Assembly: GCA_963693085.1 (NCBI GenBank)
Contig: OY856409.1
Location: 1,533,714,472 to 1,533,778,471 of the forward strand
Direction of reading: 5' to 3'
DNA from: Alisma plantago-aquatica
Lineage: Eukaryota; Streptophyta; Magnoliopsida; Alismatales; Alismataceae
DNA: 64,000 bases
Position 1 is the stretch's first letter. Each line of letters opens with the position of its first letter. Below are positions 44,991-57,599 of the stretch, piece after piece. The notes below the pieces were generated by a model. It searched no databases, was not told the origin of the DNA, and was given only the letters and a program-made list of their open reading frames with translations. The position numbers were made by a program, and so were the translations under genes.

Positions 44991-46689
44991 TTCCCATTGT
45001 TCATTGTTCTTTTCTTTTTTTTTGAGTAATTTATTAAAATACACGCACATGTCTAGCTGGAGTAATCAGATAGACGGATGGAACCATATATATAAACAAT
45101 TTGAACAAAAAATAACACTCACACATCTCATTGGATTAACATGTAAACAAAAAGTTCAATTTGTTTGAAAACAAATTTTTCAGCATCGGGATTAGCATCA
45201 CACTACCATATACAATAATTTGTATAGTCCACTAAAAAAAAGCAGCTCAATTAACAATGAGTTAACTTCGTCCAACCTACAAGCATACTGACATGCGTAA
45301 GAACAAGTCGAGTTTCTTCCACCTACAGCGTGTCACTTCTAAAATCTAACTCAAAATTATTTTTCTCATTGGCACAAGATTAATACTACATTACTATATA
45401 ATAATATATATACAATTTACTAAAAGAGAATAGCTTCTTGGACATTTAGCTGACTCCCTCTAACCCATAAGCACACAAACAGAGTGGACCAACTAACACT
45501 CCGAAAGACGGCTTGAATACAAGAGCAATCTGGACCAACGAACACCTAGACAGTTAACCGAAACTCACTCTGAACCTAAATTGTTTTTTCTCGGATTAAT
45601 AATTAGTATTATACCGTCAAATGTACATACGGGAATGACTAGAATACAGACATGATGTTGATGCACTCGTTGGGCGATGACGTTGAGAACACAACCAACC
45701 TGTTGGAACACATGTAAAGATTGCACTAATGAGTTTATCGACCCACAAATGGCACTTTTATAACAACACCACCCTCCTTATTTGGCGGTCGAAGAAATAG
45801 TAACACAAACAATTGAAAAAATAAAATAAAAATACAAACATGTGAAGCAAAAAATAATTGAAAAGCGGCCAGTCAGATGAAGCAACTCGAATAGCAAGTT
45901 GCTCATTGTGGCATGTTTATAGGATTACAAATGACTAATTCGTTCATATCATCCTCGAAATTTTCATCGATTTTTTCCATTCCCGTCACTTTGAACACTT
46001 GGATTTTTCTCATAGGAAAGTGAAAATTCTTATGATGCTAAAAAATTATATGAGAATCAATGGTGGAGTCAGGATATAAATCTGGGTGAGGTACTCCATC
46101 AATTTTTTCTTTTTATTAAGTTTTTCTACCATGAATTTGAGAGTGAATATTGTGATTTAGGTTACATTACTATGGATAGAGGTGTTATTGTATGCTTACT
46201 ACAATTATAAATTTGAATGTGTGATAAAAGAGTTCATCTATAAACGGCTAGCTAGTTATTTACCAACATTTATTTTTGTCCACTCATAAAGAAAACATGT
46301 ACGCTATAAATCAAATAAAAATGATCACACTCATGTGCTACTAGGGATAGAAACACAGGTGTAATTTTCCCAACTCATTTCCACAACACAATAAAATATG
46401 GTACAATGTTATCCCATCATGTTCATCGAGATGTTCAACATTGAAAATCATATATGCATCATAGAAAAATCAGCACTACTTGTACCACACATCATAAAAA
46501 GGGTTTGTACACTCATATCCGATCTAACAACTATTGTGGAACAATTTTTATCCATGTGTTTTAAGGAAAACAGCAACGCATGATTGTAAAATTCAAAGAC
46601 TAAACCCTCAACATAACCATGTTGTGCAGTTATGCGGTTCAAAAAATGATGTGGTCATCTGTCCATATAGTTCATGCTTTACATAAATG
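44991..46689. other. AT-rich stretch without recognisable genes
   Basis: Two related passages, CAATTAACAATGAGTTAACTTCGTCCAACC (45,248) and TTGGACATTTAGCTGACTCCCTCTAACCC (45,436), each followed by AAGCATAC or AAGCACAC, suggest an old internal duplication. No coding signal. Confidence 0.5.
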
Positions 46690-46720
46690 TATGTATGTAT
46701 ATATATATATATATATATAT
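46686..46720. repeat. (TGTA)n/(TA)n microsatellite
   Basis: ATGTATGTATG followed by about 13 TA units. Confidence 0.95.
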
Positions 46721-47290
46721 TATTTGTCAAATATAATAAATATAGATAATTCTAATATATAACCAAATTTGATAGAAAAGTAATAGAAGTACACATTGTT
46801 TTTCTTCTCTTCATCGATTGCAACTTTAATTATGATATTTGACAAAGCTAAGTGAGGAATGTGCCTCAAGTGACTTATAAATGGCTTCACAACCGGTGAG
46901 AAATATAGATGAAATAAAATTTGTTGTACCATACATATGATATATCATATCATATATAGAAAATTCCGAAAATTGCAATAATGTGAAATCATCCCAATAA
47001 ATTATGTTGTCTATTGTTTGTATGAAAAGTACCATAATATGCCTTTATTTAGGAAAGACATCTAATGACAAAATTATAAAATCTATGTGTACTATATCAT
47101 AAATTTGTAACAATACTTGATCTGTCTAATCATAATACCCTTGCAAAGTATGAGAATACCCCTTACAACATTTGAAAAAGATACAACCATGTTTTTATTC
47201 TCTCCTCCTTTTTTAAAACATCTAATTATTTATATTTGACCATTTTTGGCATCTACTTTTATATTTTAACTGGTATGATGTAACTTGGTT
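46721..47290. other. AT-rich stretch, no gene seen
   Basis: Only chance open frames. TTTTATTCTCTCCTCC and nearby pyrimidine-rich text resemble family C blocks. Confidence 0.45.
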
Positions 47291-47950
47291 CTAAAACACC
47301 TAAAGGTAAGCATCTTGACTTGTTTCATCTTATTAATGGATGTTCAAGTTTGGAAGTTAAGTTCCCTATATTTCTGTGGGCTTTCTGAGTATAGAGATAG
47401 TTTCTTCCTAGACATTCATAAAAAATAATTGAGGAATCAACATCCCCACATTCACAACACAACAAAACTTTATCAGCAACATATATGGTCTCACGACATT
47501 ACCATATCCACTTGTGAATGGAAAATAATATTATCCTATTGTGTGGTCAACACATATTGTTAGTTGCATAGAATTTAACTTCCACCTAAAATTTGATAAT
47601 ACACAATGTGAATGAGTAAACCTTATCAAAAAAAATAAGCAAGGTTCACATTAAAGTATTTAGTGCATCGTTCGATCATACTTACATTTGTTTTTTTGGT
47701 GGAAACTGTAGATCACATGGTATCTAATTTTTTTCTTTTGTACCTAACATATATTATCTTGATGTAATATTATTTATCATGTCAAATCTTTAATTACTTG
47801 TGGATCATAAGAATTAAAGCGTTTTGGATATCTTTTTGTAGCTAAAATGTTTCATAATTATTAAAAAATAGAACTCTTAGCATTAGACATAGTGAGTGGA
47901 ATTCTAAAATTTATTTTAAAGTGATATGTTTGATTTATATTTCACCAATA
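47290..47950. repeat. Diverged repeat family C, copy 3 (partial)
   Basis: ATTATTTATCATGTCAAATC, GGATCATAAGAATTAAAGCG and AATTTAACTTCCACCTAAAATT match copy 1 blocks at 42,908, 42,950 and 42,708 in the same order and orientation. Confidence 0.5.
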
Positions 47951-48019
47951 AAATGAAAAAGTAGAGCATATTTTGATGCATAATTATCTCATATTTTTCA
48001 CATATATTTTTAGATTAAC

Positions 48020-48225
48020 AAGGGAATCCATCACATGTAGGGCCACTAATGGACCCACCTAGGCATGGTAAACCCTAGAGACATTAGAGTGTGTGGTTTA
48101 GTCACCGCCCTCCTATGCCAAATCATTCTAGAGTGCCATTCGTAGGGTGCCTTCAGTGTGATTTGAACCTGGGTCCTTTGTTGGAACTCACCAAGGTCTC
48201 ACCACCCAGTCTACTTTGACTATTG
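48020..48225 (-). mobile_element. tRNA-derived SINE
   Basis: On minus, a tRNA-like head carries box A TGGGTGGTGAGACC (complement 48,195-48,208) and box B AGGTTCAAATCAC (complement 48,158-48,170), 24 bp apart. It is followed by GGAGGGCGGTGACTAAACC and TAGGGTTTACCATGCCTAGG, body text like that of plant SINEs. I see no clear poly(A) tail or target-site duplication. Confidence 0.7.
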
Positions 48226-48424
48226 TTCACATATTCAAAGTGATCTACTCAATGTTGTATTTTCTATCACCAATTTTGATCTCAAACTTCATGATACTCG
48301 TATCTATTTGAATTCTAGTGATTTTATAAACAAAAAATACACTATTTGACATTAATTAAACTCTAATTCGTTAATGTTTTGTATGCTACTAATGTTTTAA
48401 TTTGTTAGCATTATTTAATTAATG

Positions 48425-48780
48425 GGCTTTAGAGGGGGTGAATAGAGCTAGTAACTCTTTCATAGAATTTGTTAGACCTTCAAGATGTATTGAAATTTAT
48501 AGTGAAGCAAAACAACCAAATCAAGGATGATAGAGATTGAACAAGAGCCAAGGAACACAATTAATTATAGTGGTTTCAACCTCTAAATATAGATATGTAC
48601 ACCACTACCTAGAGTGATCAACCTCTAGGATTTTGAACACTTGAGTCGATAGTATCGACACCCCGTCGATACCATCAAAACAAGGAGGCTACATCGACGC
48701 AAAATGACAAAGCCGTCACTAGAGGGAGGTCGATGCCATCGACCCAAGTCGATGGTATCGAGACTACAATAGGCTCTCGG
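48425..48780 (-). mobile_element. Copia-type LTR 3' end (solo or truncated)
   Basis: The minus strand reads GAGTTACTAGCTCTATTCACCCCCTCTAAAG at its end, the same type of end as the gag-only element (CTCTATTCACCCCCCCTCTAG). Upstream on minus, 48,645-48,765 holds GGTATCGAC/GTCGATACC words in both orientations (TCGATAGTATCGA, GTCGATACCATC, CGATGCCATCGACC, GTCGATGGTATCGAGAC). No primer-binding site follows, so it is a 3' or solo LTR. Its start is not clear. Confidence 0.6.
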
Positions 48781-49880
48781 ACGAAAAGGAAGAGTAGTCG
48801 GGGTGGATGGGGGTACATGCGTGATGGAACTGTCAGGATGAGACTGGCATGATAAAGCTTTATTTCACATCTTGGCATTAATGAGATAAATTTGTAGGCA
48901 TAACTGTGATAGGAATACCTCATCTTTCAAAAGATTACCTTATCACAACAAAAAGATTTTTGTAAATTGATTTGTTAGAAAGTCCACAAATGATGTTGGG
49001 ATAAGTTTTATAGGTACCATGGGTATTCTTCTCTAAGTCTAAACAAGTCAATCTATCTAAGATATACCTAGATCATAACCCTAATTCCATTCAACATGGA
49101 GTAGATGATTAAGGCATTTTTTCTACAATTTCTGTTTGATTTTCTTTATATGGATGTTTGTATTGACTATAAAAACCACAAGCCTTGTATGAGGGAAAAG
49201 AGAATAAGATGATGGAATACATTATTTGTAGTAGTCAAAGTCAGGTTTGTTGATATCCATATTATCATCATAAAATAAAATGGGGATCATAACTTTCATA
49301 GAGGTTTTCCATATGAATAAGTTCAAGAGAATCGTCATACTTAAAGTTCTTATAAATGACATGATTAGTTGAGAAAAATAAATAGTGAAGGCTCTCTTCA
49401 GTTGTTCCAAAATGAGTTCCCATGATCATAGAATTTAAACAATAGGTTGATCAAGATGTGGCATATTGGTGAGTGTAATTCCAAGTAAGATATTCATAAA
49501 ATCCATTTACAAGTTTTTTTCTAGAATCAACATTGTCAAAAGAACTAGATTAGACAGGAAAAACTTTTAGATGATGGAACTTATAAGAATTTAAGGTACA
49601 TTTCTACAAACCAATGTCAATATACAATCTAAAAGAGAAATGTTTGCACAGAAGCAAAGATCTATAATGTTTAACCTCGTGAATATGGATGAACTGAATT
49701 CCATTGAAACACATGGCTTTGTTGGACACGGGAGGAGCATTGGCTACTCTCTCATTCCTAGGATTCCAAGTTTTGTATTTCTTGTATAGAAAAGGTATTT
49801 GAGAAATAAACCAGGAATTAGTAGGAACTAAGGCAAGAAAGGAAAAAGGGAGAGAGAATGTAGTTGGGGAGAGGGAGAGA
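48781..49880 (-). other. Unrecognised decayed coding-like stretch
   Basis: Minus-strand translation between 49,780 and 49,220 gives RNERVANAPPVSNKAMCF, FIHIHEVKHYRSLLL and SFRLYIDIGL, then the open frame 49,410-49,222 (MEQLKRAFTIYFSQLI, NMDINKPDFDYYK). It has the feel of an old plant retroelement protein, but I cannot assign a family. Confidence 0.3.
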
Positions 49881-50071
49881 TATGGAGAATAGGGTTAAAA
49901 GGTAAAAGGTGGAGGAGATATCCATAAGAAGTTTGTTGATCGAGTTGAACTCGTAGAGATGGTTTAGTCTCGACCGACATTGTATATAAAAAATACAGCA
50001 CGATATCATCATCGAGATGAGTTCAATAGGAACTCAACCAACAACCCATTTTGATAATCCCCAACACACCA
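49880..50071 (-). mobile_element. Putative 3' LTR start of the minus-strand copia element
   Basis: On minus, TGTTGGGGATTATC begins near 50,069, just past the RNase H end. It is followed by a U3-like zone with GAGTTCCTATTGAACTC, CATCTCGATGATGATATCG, CGGTCGAGACTAAACC and ACGAGTTCAACTCGATC, and a TATA-like TTTATATACAATG. The resemblance to other U3 arrays here suggests an LTR. The polypurine tract is not convincing and the end is unresolved. Confidence 0.4.
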
Positions 50072-50339
50072 GATTGGACAAGATAAGCTTGGTAATATCT
50101 CGATTGATGAAAGACCATGTCCAAATGGTATACTTTCATCCAAACTCAATCTAAAATGGCATATAAAAATAGATTTGTAATTTTGACATGAAGGTTAGTG
50201 ATATTTATTCATATTTGGATGTTCACAAGCCATTTAGAAGTGATAAACATTGAAAATAATTTTTTCATTTTCTCAAAAACTCATATAATTAACAAGACAT
50301 TCAAAACTTGATAATTTCTATCAAGCACAAGTAGATGGT

Positions 50340-50730
50340 ATGCACGGTTAAACATAATAAAGCAACATAATCTTAGTCTAGCTAGGAGACATACCACACT
50401 CATCAATAGAAAGGATAAGCAATTTAGATCCAAAAAAATAACAATTGCCTCCTAGCTATAGGCTTAGTAAATATACGTGCAAGTTGAATTTTGTATCCAC
50501 ATTATTAATATGGATGTCTTTCTTGGCAATTTGGTTATGAAAAAAGTGATTATGGAACTCTATATGTATAAATCACTATGTAATATAGAATTGTATCATA
50601 GGTTGATTATACTAGTATTATCACAAAATATAGGATAAGCATCATAATATACATTAATGTCTTAGAGCATTTGCTTTATCCATAGGACATAAAAACTATA
50701 GATGACTATGTGTTCATCCTCACTTTTTAA
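50340..50730 (-). pseudogene. Copia RNase H remnant
   Basis: The minus strand encodes, through stops, VYYDAYPIFCDNTSIINL, then HNQIAKKDIHINNVDT and a tail like the ADIFTKPL region. The order matches copia RNase H (YYDxxPIxCDNTSAINL ... ADIFTKPL). It would degrade the RNA strand of RNA-DNA hybrids; here it is decayed. Confidence 0.8.
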
Positions 50731-50949
50731 TAGAGCCATGGTGTTTTGATCTTGGAGAACCATGATATTAAACATGGTCCTAGGAGGAAGAAAGTTCTAT
50801 TTATTTACTTTCTATAAATTAAGCACTCTACATAATCCACATCATTATAGGAGGTTATAGTAAATTCCCATGACTTAGGGTGCCATAGACCATAATTTGA
50901 GGTCTTGAATAGGTAAATGAAGATCCTCTTTACCTCCTTAAGATGGAAT

Positions 50950-52100
50950 TTTATAGGGCTTGATTGAAATCTATCACCAATTCAATATCAAATATTATAT
51001 CATATATGGAGGCAGTAAGATATAGTATACTGCAAATGATACCTCTATAGATCTTATGATCTACCTATTTACCTTCTATCCATTTTCTTCATCTTTATCA
51101 AGATTTATGGCATTAAACATGGCAGTATCATTTTGCTTAGTATTTTCAATTCTAAAGTTTTTAAGAGTTCTTTTATGTACTTTATTTGGATGATGAAGTT
51201 ACAATATCTATTTCTCTTGATTTGGAAACCAAGAAAGAATGTGAGCCCCCCATCATGTTCATCTAAAATTCACTATGCATCAGGTAACAAACTTTTGGAA
51301 AAGACTAAAACTAGTACCGCCAAAAATGATATTATTAATGTATATTTTAATTATTAGAAAACTATTATAAGTGTGTTTAAAAAATAGGTAGAGTCATCAT
51401 TTCCCATTACATATCCATTATCAATAAAAAAATCTTAAGTTTTCCGTATTAAGATTTAGGTGCTTGTTTGAGATCACAAAGAGCCTTTTCTGAAAGAGAA
51501 ACATGGTTTACATGCTTTTCAAGTTCAAAGACGAGAGGTTTATCCACTAGACTCTTCCTCTTAACTCACCATTTATAAAGGAACTTTTAACATCTATTTG
51601 ATATTTCAAGACATTTTTATGATTAGAAAAGTCAAGTAGCACGTAGGTTGTTTTTAATCTAGTAATAAGGTGTTAAGTTTCATCAAGGTGAATACCTTCT
51701 TCTTGATTGTAACCTTTTGATACTATCATTGCCTTGTTCCTTACTACCATTCATTATTCATCATGTTTATTCCAGTAGAGCCGCTTGGTGTCAATGGTTT
51801 TCCTATCCTTTGGTCTTGGCACAAGATTCAACACTTGTTCTTCTCAAATTGTTTCATCTCTTCTTGTAAGGATCCACTCATCATCTTCAAGAGCTTATTT
51901 ATATTCTTTGGTTTAAGTTGTGAGACAAAGCCATTTTTTCTTTGTTCTTTGTTGTATATAGCATGTGCCTTCACTATTCTATGATGGTATTTTTTCATGA
52001 TCTTTCTCAAAGTGGGGAGTGAGATCCTTCTTTTCTTCTTTTTGAGAGTGTTCCTTCTTAAACACCTCTTTACCTTTGTTATTGATGTCAAAATCTTTTA
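50950..52100 (-). pseudogene. Copia reverse transcriptase remnant
   Basis: On minus, from the N-terminus: FVSQLKPKNINKLLK, EEMKQFEKNKC (52,091-51,828), the VLKYQIDVKSSFINGEL block near 51,600, LSEKALCDLKQAP near 51,470, and KIYINNIIFGGT near 51,340. The last is the active-site box, normally YVDD; here both Asp are Asn (codons AAT AAT, complement of 51,331-51,336). Many stops. The reading order fixes the element on the minus strand. Confidence 0.85.
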
Positions 52101-52463
52101 ATCTAGGAATAACATTGTCTAGAACATCCCCACAAAAATAGTCTTTGATAAAGAGGAGTTAGTTTTAGAAAATTTAACATTAGTTGATTCTTGTAATTTA
52201 GATATATCAATGTTAAGGGCAATACATGCTCTACTAGAAGTGCTATATCCAAGAAAGAAAGACTATAACGTTTGGAATCAAACTTGTCAAGACAGTGGTG
52301 TTTAAAAATATATACAATAAAAAATATGAAAGAAATCAATAATCATCTTTCTACCATGTCATAACTCATAGATGGGTTTCTTAAGTGAAGGATGAGTGAA
52401 AACCCAATTTTGCACAACATAAGAAGTGTTGGCAAATTTGACACAAAAATTTTGAAGGGTTTA
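52101..52463 (-). pseudogene. Copia integrase C-terminal remnant, left of the solo LTR
   Basis: Minus-strand blocks NTSYVVQNWVFTHPSLKKP, YELWHGRK (about 52,430-52,340) and LDKFDSKRYSLSFL (about 52,280) match copia integrase and its linker (CYVLNRVLIRP, YELWKGRKP, GKFDSKSD...FLGYS). The preceding LPKYFW-like segment breaks off at about 52,463, where a foreign LTR starts. Confidence 0.75.
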
Positions 52464-54599
52464 TGCAGGGAAATATGGAGACAGAATAGGCAACAGAAAC
52501 AAAAATTTTACTACCATATTCCCCAATAAACTAGTTGATTGCATGAACAACTATACAATGGAAATTATAGTTTTGAGGATATACCTCATCCTAGAGAAAG
52601 TCCAACAACATATCCCCATCATTGTAGATGTGCAGATGTCTTCTAGTTGCACTGGGACTCGTTTGTTGTGCCTCTTGGTCTCCACCACGAACATCAAACT
52701 CCTCCACGGACTGCAGGTTGATGTTTTCCTCCTAGTGGGAAAGTATCCATGCCTCTAGAGAAGTTCATATGGACCACCTAGAACTCTTATCATTCTACTA
52801 GAATAGACAGGAAGGAGTTGTCTCCTTCTATTGGCATACTAGTCACCAACTTGATCTCCCACCATTGTTCTTAGTTGCTCTCTCCCTCGTTGTCCCTCCC
52901 TAGTCGGGTAGAACTTGCTTGGGCTCTCTCGGTTACCACAACCAGAGAGGATAAAAATTTTCAGAGTAATTGATTCTCAACTATGTATGTTGGGAAGCCT
53001 CAGTACCCCTCTGTTTATAGGAGGGGTTAAGGTTTGGGTTCTCAGTCTGTGTTGGAGTAGAAGGGTCCAGAATTTCTATGAATTTCACAACCTAAGACAG
53101 GTGAACTGATCGATTCCCTGGTGAACTGATTGGTTGGCAGTGTGAGCCAATTGGTTCACACAATAAATAGGTTGCTTCACCTGATATACTAATCATAATT
53201 GAATTTGCATTCATTTCCAATTAATGTCCAACATTAATACATGTACCGATCAAATTGAACAAGTGAAACAGTCAACTATTCTTGTAAATTGAGAAAATCA
53301 ACAAAAGTTTTGGTTGGTATGACCAAGTCAATAGATTCAAACAGTGAACCAGTTGTCTCACAAACCTGAGCCGATTGGTTCACCCAGTGAGTCGATCGGT
53401 TCTCCCAGTGAGTTGATCAGTTGGTACCCTAACCTGTGCAGAATTTAGCCAATTCAATTTTCAATTAACTTGATACTCTAACCAGTTGGTTCAACACTTG
53501 AACTTGATGGTTTTGAGTCTAGTCAGTTAATAGGTTGTTTAATTAAAACCTAAACATATTTAGTAATCAACTTAAACATCATTCATGGATAAACTACTAT
53601 TCCAGGTGAGTTCTTATGTGTGTGACCCTATAGGTCCCATATTACGTTGGCAGTGAATGTCCCTAACCAATTATGACATCACAAGAAAAGAGCGATGCCT
53701 AGTCACACATGAATTCTAACCAAGTAAACAGAAAGTTAGAGAACAACTTCAACCTACAATCTGTATATGATTTTTTAGTGTTTGTATAGTTCCTTTAACA
53801 CTGATATCCAGATTGAACTCAATGCAAGGAGTAGTCATCCTTTTCAAAATTCAATCTTGTTCCTTGAACTAGAGCATACCGCCTGAGATATATGTAAGAT
53901 CAATATCACATATAGACTCACATGTGCATGGCCATGCATTTCTCAATCTCACTTATCAAGAGTCCTAGGATATCATACTCACATAGGAGGGACAAATCCC
54001 ATCTACATCACTCATAGTCATCCCCATGTGTCACAATGTACTCAATCATCATCTTTATGGAAATCGTTTTTAGGATCACGACGGATGATGTCAAAGTATA
54101 TAGAACGTCATGTGATGAGTGTAGTGACTTTAGATCTAATAACCTCAATCATCGCCAATACTGTAAGAGATGATTCTAACTATCATGTTGGTCTCTATGT
54201 GTCACTCTTATGGTGGGTCTGTCTAATACTCTGCTCTCTAACAAGTATCTATGTGCTTCGGTTAATGTCACATATCATGAATAATGAGACTCTATCATCA
54301 ACCAACACATTCTAGTCTTATGTGTCATTGATATCTATTAGACTTCCAAAATGGCATCCGACTAGGAACATAACAAGAACGTATGTACTCTTAACATCTG
54401 TATCATCTCATTGCTCAAGTCACATACTTGAGGACATACGTCATCGAGTAATATCATTTTATAGACATTCATTATGCTACTTGATTATCTCATAATTGAA
54501 TGAAGCATAACAAACTAGAAGCTTTCCTTTATTATTAATCAAACAAATTATGTCATTTCAATCATCATATGATTTACTCTATGGTCATATATACTAATA
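52464..54599 (-). mobile_element. Solo LTR (copia family A) inside the integrase gene
   Basis: On minus it starts near 54,599 (TATTAGTATATATGACCATAG) and ends near 52,464 (CCCTGCA). It has a TATA-like CTATAAACAG at 53,011-53,020 and a U3 array of GGTTCAC/TGAACC, AGTTGATCAG and CGATCGGTT words at 53,100-53,480. It aligns with the truncated LTR at 14,540-15,998 over most of its length. No internal region is attached, and copia integrase homology resumes on both sides, so it is a solo LTR left by recombination. I could not find a convincing target-site duplication, so ends are good to about 10 bp. Confidence 0.75.
53100..53480. repeat. GATTGGTTCAC/GTGAACTGAT motif array in solo LTR
   Basis: Repeated words GTGAACTGATCGATT, GTGAACTGATTGGTT, GAGCCAATTGGTTCAC, GAGCCGATTGGTTCACC, GAGTCGATCGGTTC and GAGTTGATCAGTTGG, partly in inverted orientation, in the putative U3. 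Confidence 0.75.
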
Positions 54600-54604
54600 A
54601 TTCC

Positions 54605-55400
54605 ATACTATAAGAGCATTGTCCTGAACACCATTTTTCAAGTATCTATTCTTCCTCTCTACAACCCCATTTGAGTTATACCAGGGGAGAAAAGTTAAAC
54701 CATATTCATCAAAAAACTTTTCAAACAAATCATTTTGCAAATTCTTCTCTATGGTCAATATGGATATAAACTATCCAACAAGAATCTTCATTTCTAGTTA
54801 GTTTTCCAAAAATAGAGAAAACATCAAATGAGTCACTTTTAGCAACCAAGTCCAATGATAGCAATAAAAATCATAATAATAACAAAGAAATAATATATAG
54901 CACACAATGTTTTGGTGCACATTGGTCTAAGTAGATCAATATGAAGAAATTCAAGAGCTCTTTGAGTATTAAGAACTCCATTTGACTTGAAGGAAGATTT
55001 AGTTTGTTTCCTTTGTGTACAAGGTTGGCATTCCTCATATATTTCAAATTCCAACTTAGGAGTAGCATTTACTAAATCATTTTTTCTCAACTTTTCCAAT
55101 CGATGTATATCTAAATGAACAAGCATAGAGTGTCATAAATGTATATCTTTTTTGTCAACTACAACACACTTACCAATTATAGGTTTAAGAGAACCAAGAA
55201 TAGTAGCACACATATTTCCAATTCTAGTTCCCTTATATATGACATTGTAAGTGAGGGAATATAGAAGCAAGCATTCAAGTGAGGTAAAAAGAACAAGATA
55301 AGCATTATCACATAATTGGCTAACACATATTAAATTGTGATGCAGGCTATCCACAAGACTAAACTCTTGGGAAATCACCTACGTCACCCTCACCTACCAC
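54605..55400 (-). pseudogene. Copia GAG-pre-integrase and integrase core remnant
   Basis: On minus, 55,378-55,133 reads EFSLVDSLHHNLICVSQLCD and 55,126-54,839 reads VHLDIHRLEKLRKNDLVN, CQPCTQRKQTKSSFKSNGV and ALEFLHIDLLRPM: the HHCC zinc-binding part and start of the integrase core. The core continues to DEYGLTFLPWYNSNGVVERKN near 54,660. Stops and frameshifts are present. Homology stops at about 54,605, where the solo LTR begins, and resumes at 52,463. Confidence 0.85.
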
Positions 55401-57450
55401 CTTACCCTTATTGTTGTCACCAAAAGTCACTGATCCACCTTTCTTCCTTGTAAAAGTGGTGAAGTGGCTTTTCTTTCAAGACATGTACTTGGAACATACT
55501 ATCATCTATCCACATTTCATTAACCTACATCAAAAGAAAGACATGTGCATAATTTATTCTAATTGGGATCAAGGATTATCTTGTGGACCCAAATCATTTT
55601 AGTGTTTGTCGCCTTATTCTTATAAGAAAAAAGTAAGAAAAATTATCATCGTACTTACAATGAGAGCAAGCTGTTTGGCCTTTGATTTAGAAGACTCTCA
55701 ATGAAATATTAGAGGCATGTTACCATTTTTCTTTCTTATTACTCTTTTGGTCACCCCCAAATCCCAAACCATTTCTACCCACATGTTGAGTAGAATGATC
55801 TAGGAATTCATTTAGGGACATCTTTGCCTTGAGGACATTGCAATGAAAATATAAGCATGTGGTGATCATCTCTACGAGTAAAAAAGGTAGAAGATAAAAT
55901 AGCAATATCATCTTGAGAATGCAAAATATCATCCTCTAGATAGAGAGATTCAGTAATATAGTATTCCTTTTTAAGAGTGATGCTAAAAACTTCATTTATT
56001 TGCAGAATATATCTAGATTCAAAATTATTTACTTTAGAAATCAATCTATCATTTCTAAGTAAGGGAAGTTCATCAAGATAAGTTTTGTTTTCATCTTTAA
56101 GAACTTTTTTTTCTTGATAAATACACCATTTTCATCTTAAACACCATGATATTGAAGTTTAAGATTAAGAGTAGCCCTTATAGAGTATATATGCCACCCT
56201 TTAAAACATTTTTGTTTTGTTTTAGAGTTTCTATTATAGCATAAAAGTAATAAATGGTTTTACCTAATCTTTTCTTCTTTGACTTACGTTTAGAATAAGA
56301 TGTACTAGAATCATTTATAATATCAATAAGAGCATATTTTTAGAGGTCATGAAGATTTACGTCACTTACCTTAACAAATTCCTCACTAGTGATTACCGTA
56401 AGTTCCATGAAATATTCATATTCATTTGAGCTTGAATCACTAGAGGAGGAGAAAAACCAAGTTGCGTGGGTTTTCTCCTTGTTCTCTTTAACCTTAACGT
56501 CCCTCTTCATATGCCTTACCTCCTTGTGGTGATAATTTTTCTTCCTATGTCTACTCTTGTGGTGTTTCTTTTTTACTTTTACAAATTTATTCTTGTCATT
56601 CTCCTTTTGTCTACAATCATATCACCCAGGAGTAAAAAGGATGTTTTACCCTTTAAGTGTTTCCTTTAGAGTAGTGGAATTCAAGGTCACTCAGGGACCC
56701 ATCTTCACTTGAGAAAGGAGGAGGTTGGTGCATGACTTTATTTTATACAAGTTATTCAACTTGAGCTTTAAATAAACCCTCCATCTTCTTCTTAGAGGAA
56801 TATTTCTCTTCTTATTTTGAGTTGAGTCTAACTTCATAGGCTTGAAGGTTTCATATAAGATACTTAGCTGGTTAGAGGAAAGTGGCTCAATTTCTTCTAT
56901 GGTTGTTACGTTCTTGTCCTAGTGGTGAGAAAGACATCAAAGAACCTTTTCGTTCACCTTACCATTGTCCATGGTATGTCCCAGTGAAGCAAGACCATTT
57001 ACAAGAATATTGAGCCTTGCATACATTTCATCCATACTCTCGTTGTTTCCCATTTTGAAGCCTTCTAAGGGTTGTGTTAACATGTATATGTTGCTTTCAT
57101 TAACTTGCTTCTCCCCTTAATAGGTGATGCATGGCTTGTCCCATATCTCATAAGCTTTGTCCCAAGAGGATATGTGGTTGAACTTGGTTGGTGTAAGCCC
57201 AGAGTAGAGGATGCTAATTTCCATCACATTGAGTTGTGCCTTCTTTAATCTTGGCCCAATTGTAAGTGCTCATCTCACCTTCCATATGTGTTTAGGGAAG
57301 ACCTACCACTTTCGACATGTCAAAGATCGTCCCTTGCATGTAGAATCGAATTCTTCTCTTCCAATAGAGGAATTTGGTGGCATATAAGATTTGAGGACGC
57401 ATGGACAAGCCACACTTAGTGTCGAGTGAATTAAGTATGTTATCAACCAT
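55401..57450 (-). pseudogene. Copia Gag remnant
   Basis: On minus, from about 57,440: ATKFLYWKRRIRFYMQG, then AYEIWDKPCITY, NESMDEMYARLNILVNGL (UBN2-type gag, about 57,180-56,980), a Lys/Glu-rich middle, then LKAKMSLNEFLDHSTQHVG and GRNGLGFGGD (about 55,850-55,750), and a decayed CSHC-type knuckle near 55,660. The domain order equals that of the gag-only element at 33.6 kb (YQYWKRRMQFYFQG, AYDIWHRLSITY), so the two belong to related copia lineages. Frames change repeatedly. Confidence 0.8.
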
Positions 57451-57599
57451 CTTCTCTTACGCATGGAAGTAATACACCCTTTGAGTAACTAGATTTCCTT
57501 TTAAGTCAAAGGGAGCCAATAACCTTACCAAGGAGTTACCTATCTACCAACTAAGGGTTATTGGACTTCATAGAGAACTTATCCACCCTTGACTTGGAT

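Noticed and set aside
54600..54604. ATTCC as target-site duplication of the solo LTR
   Set aside because: The five bases left of 52,464 are GTTTA, which do not match; ends are not precise enough to claim a duplication.
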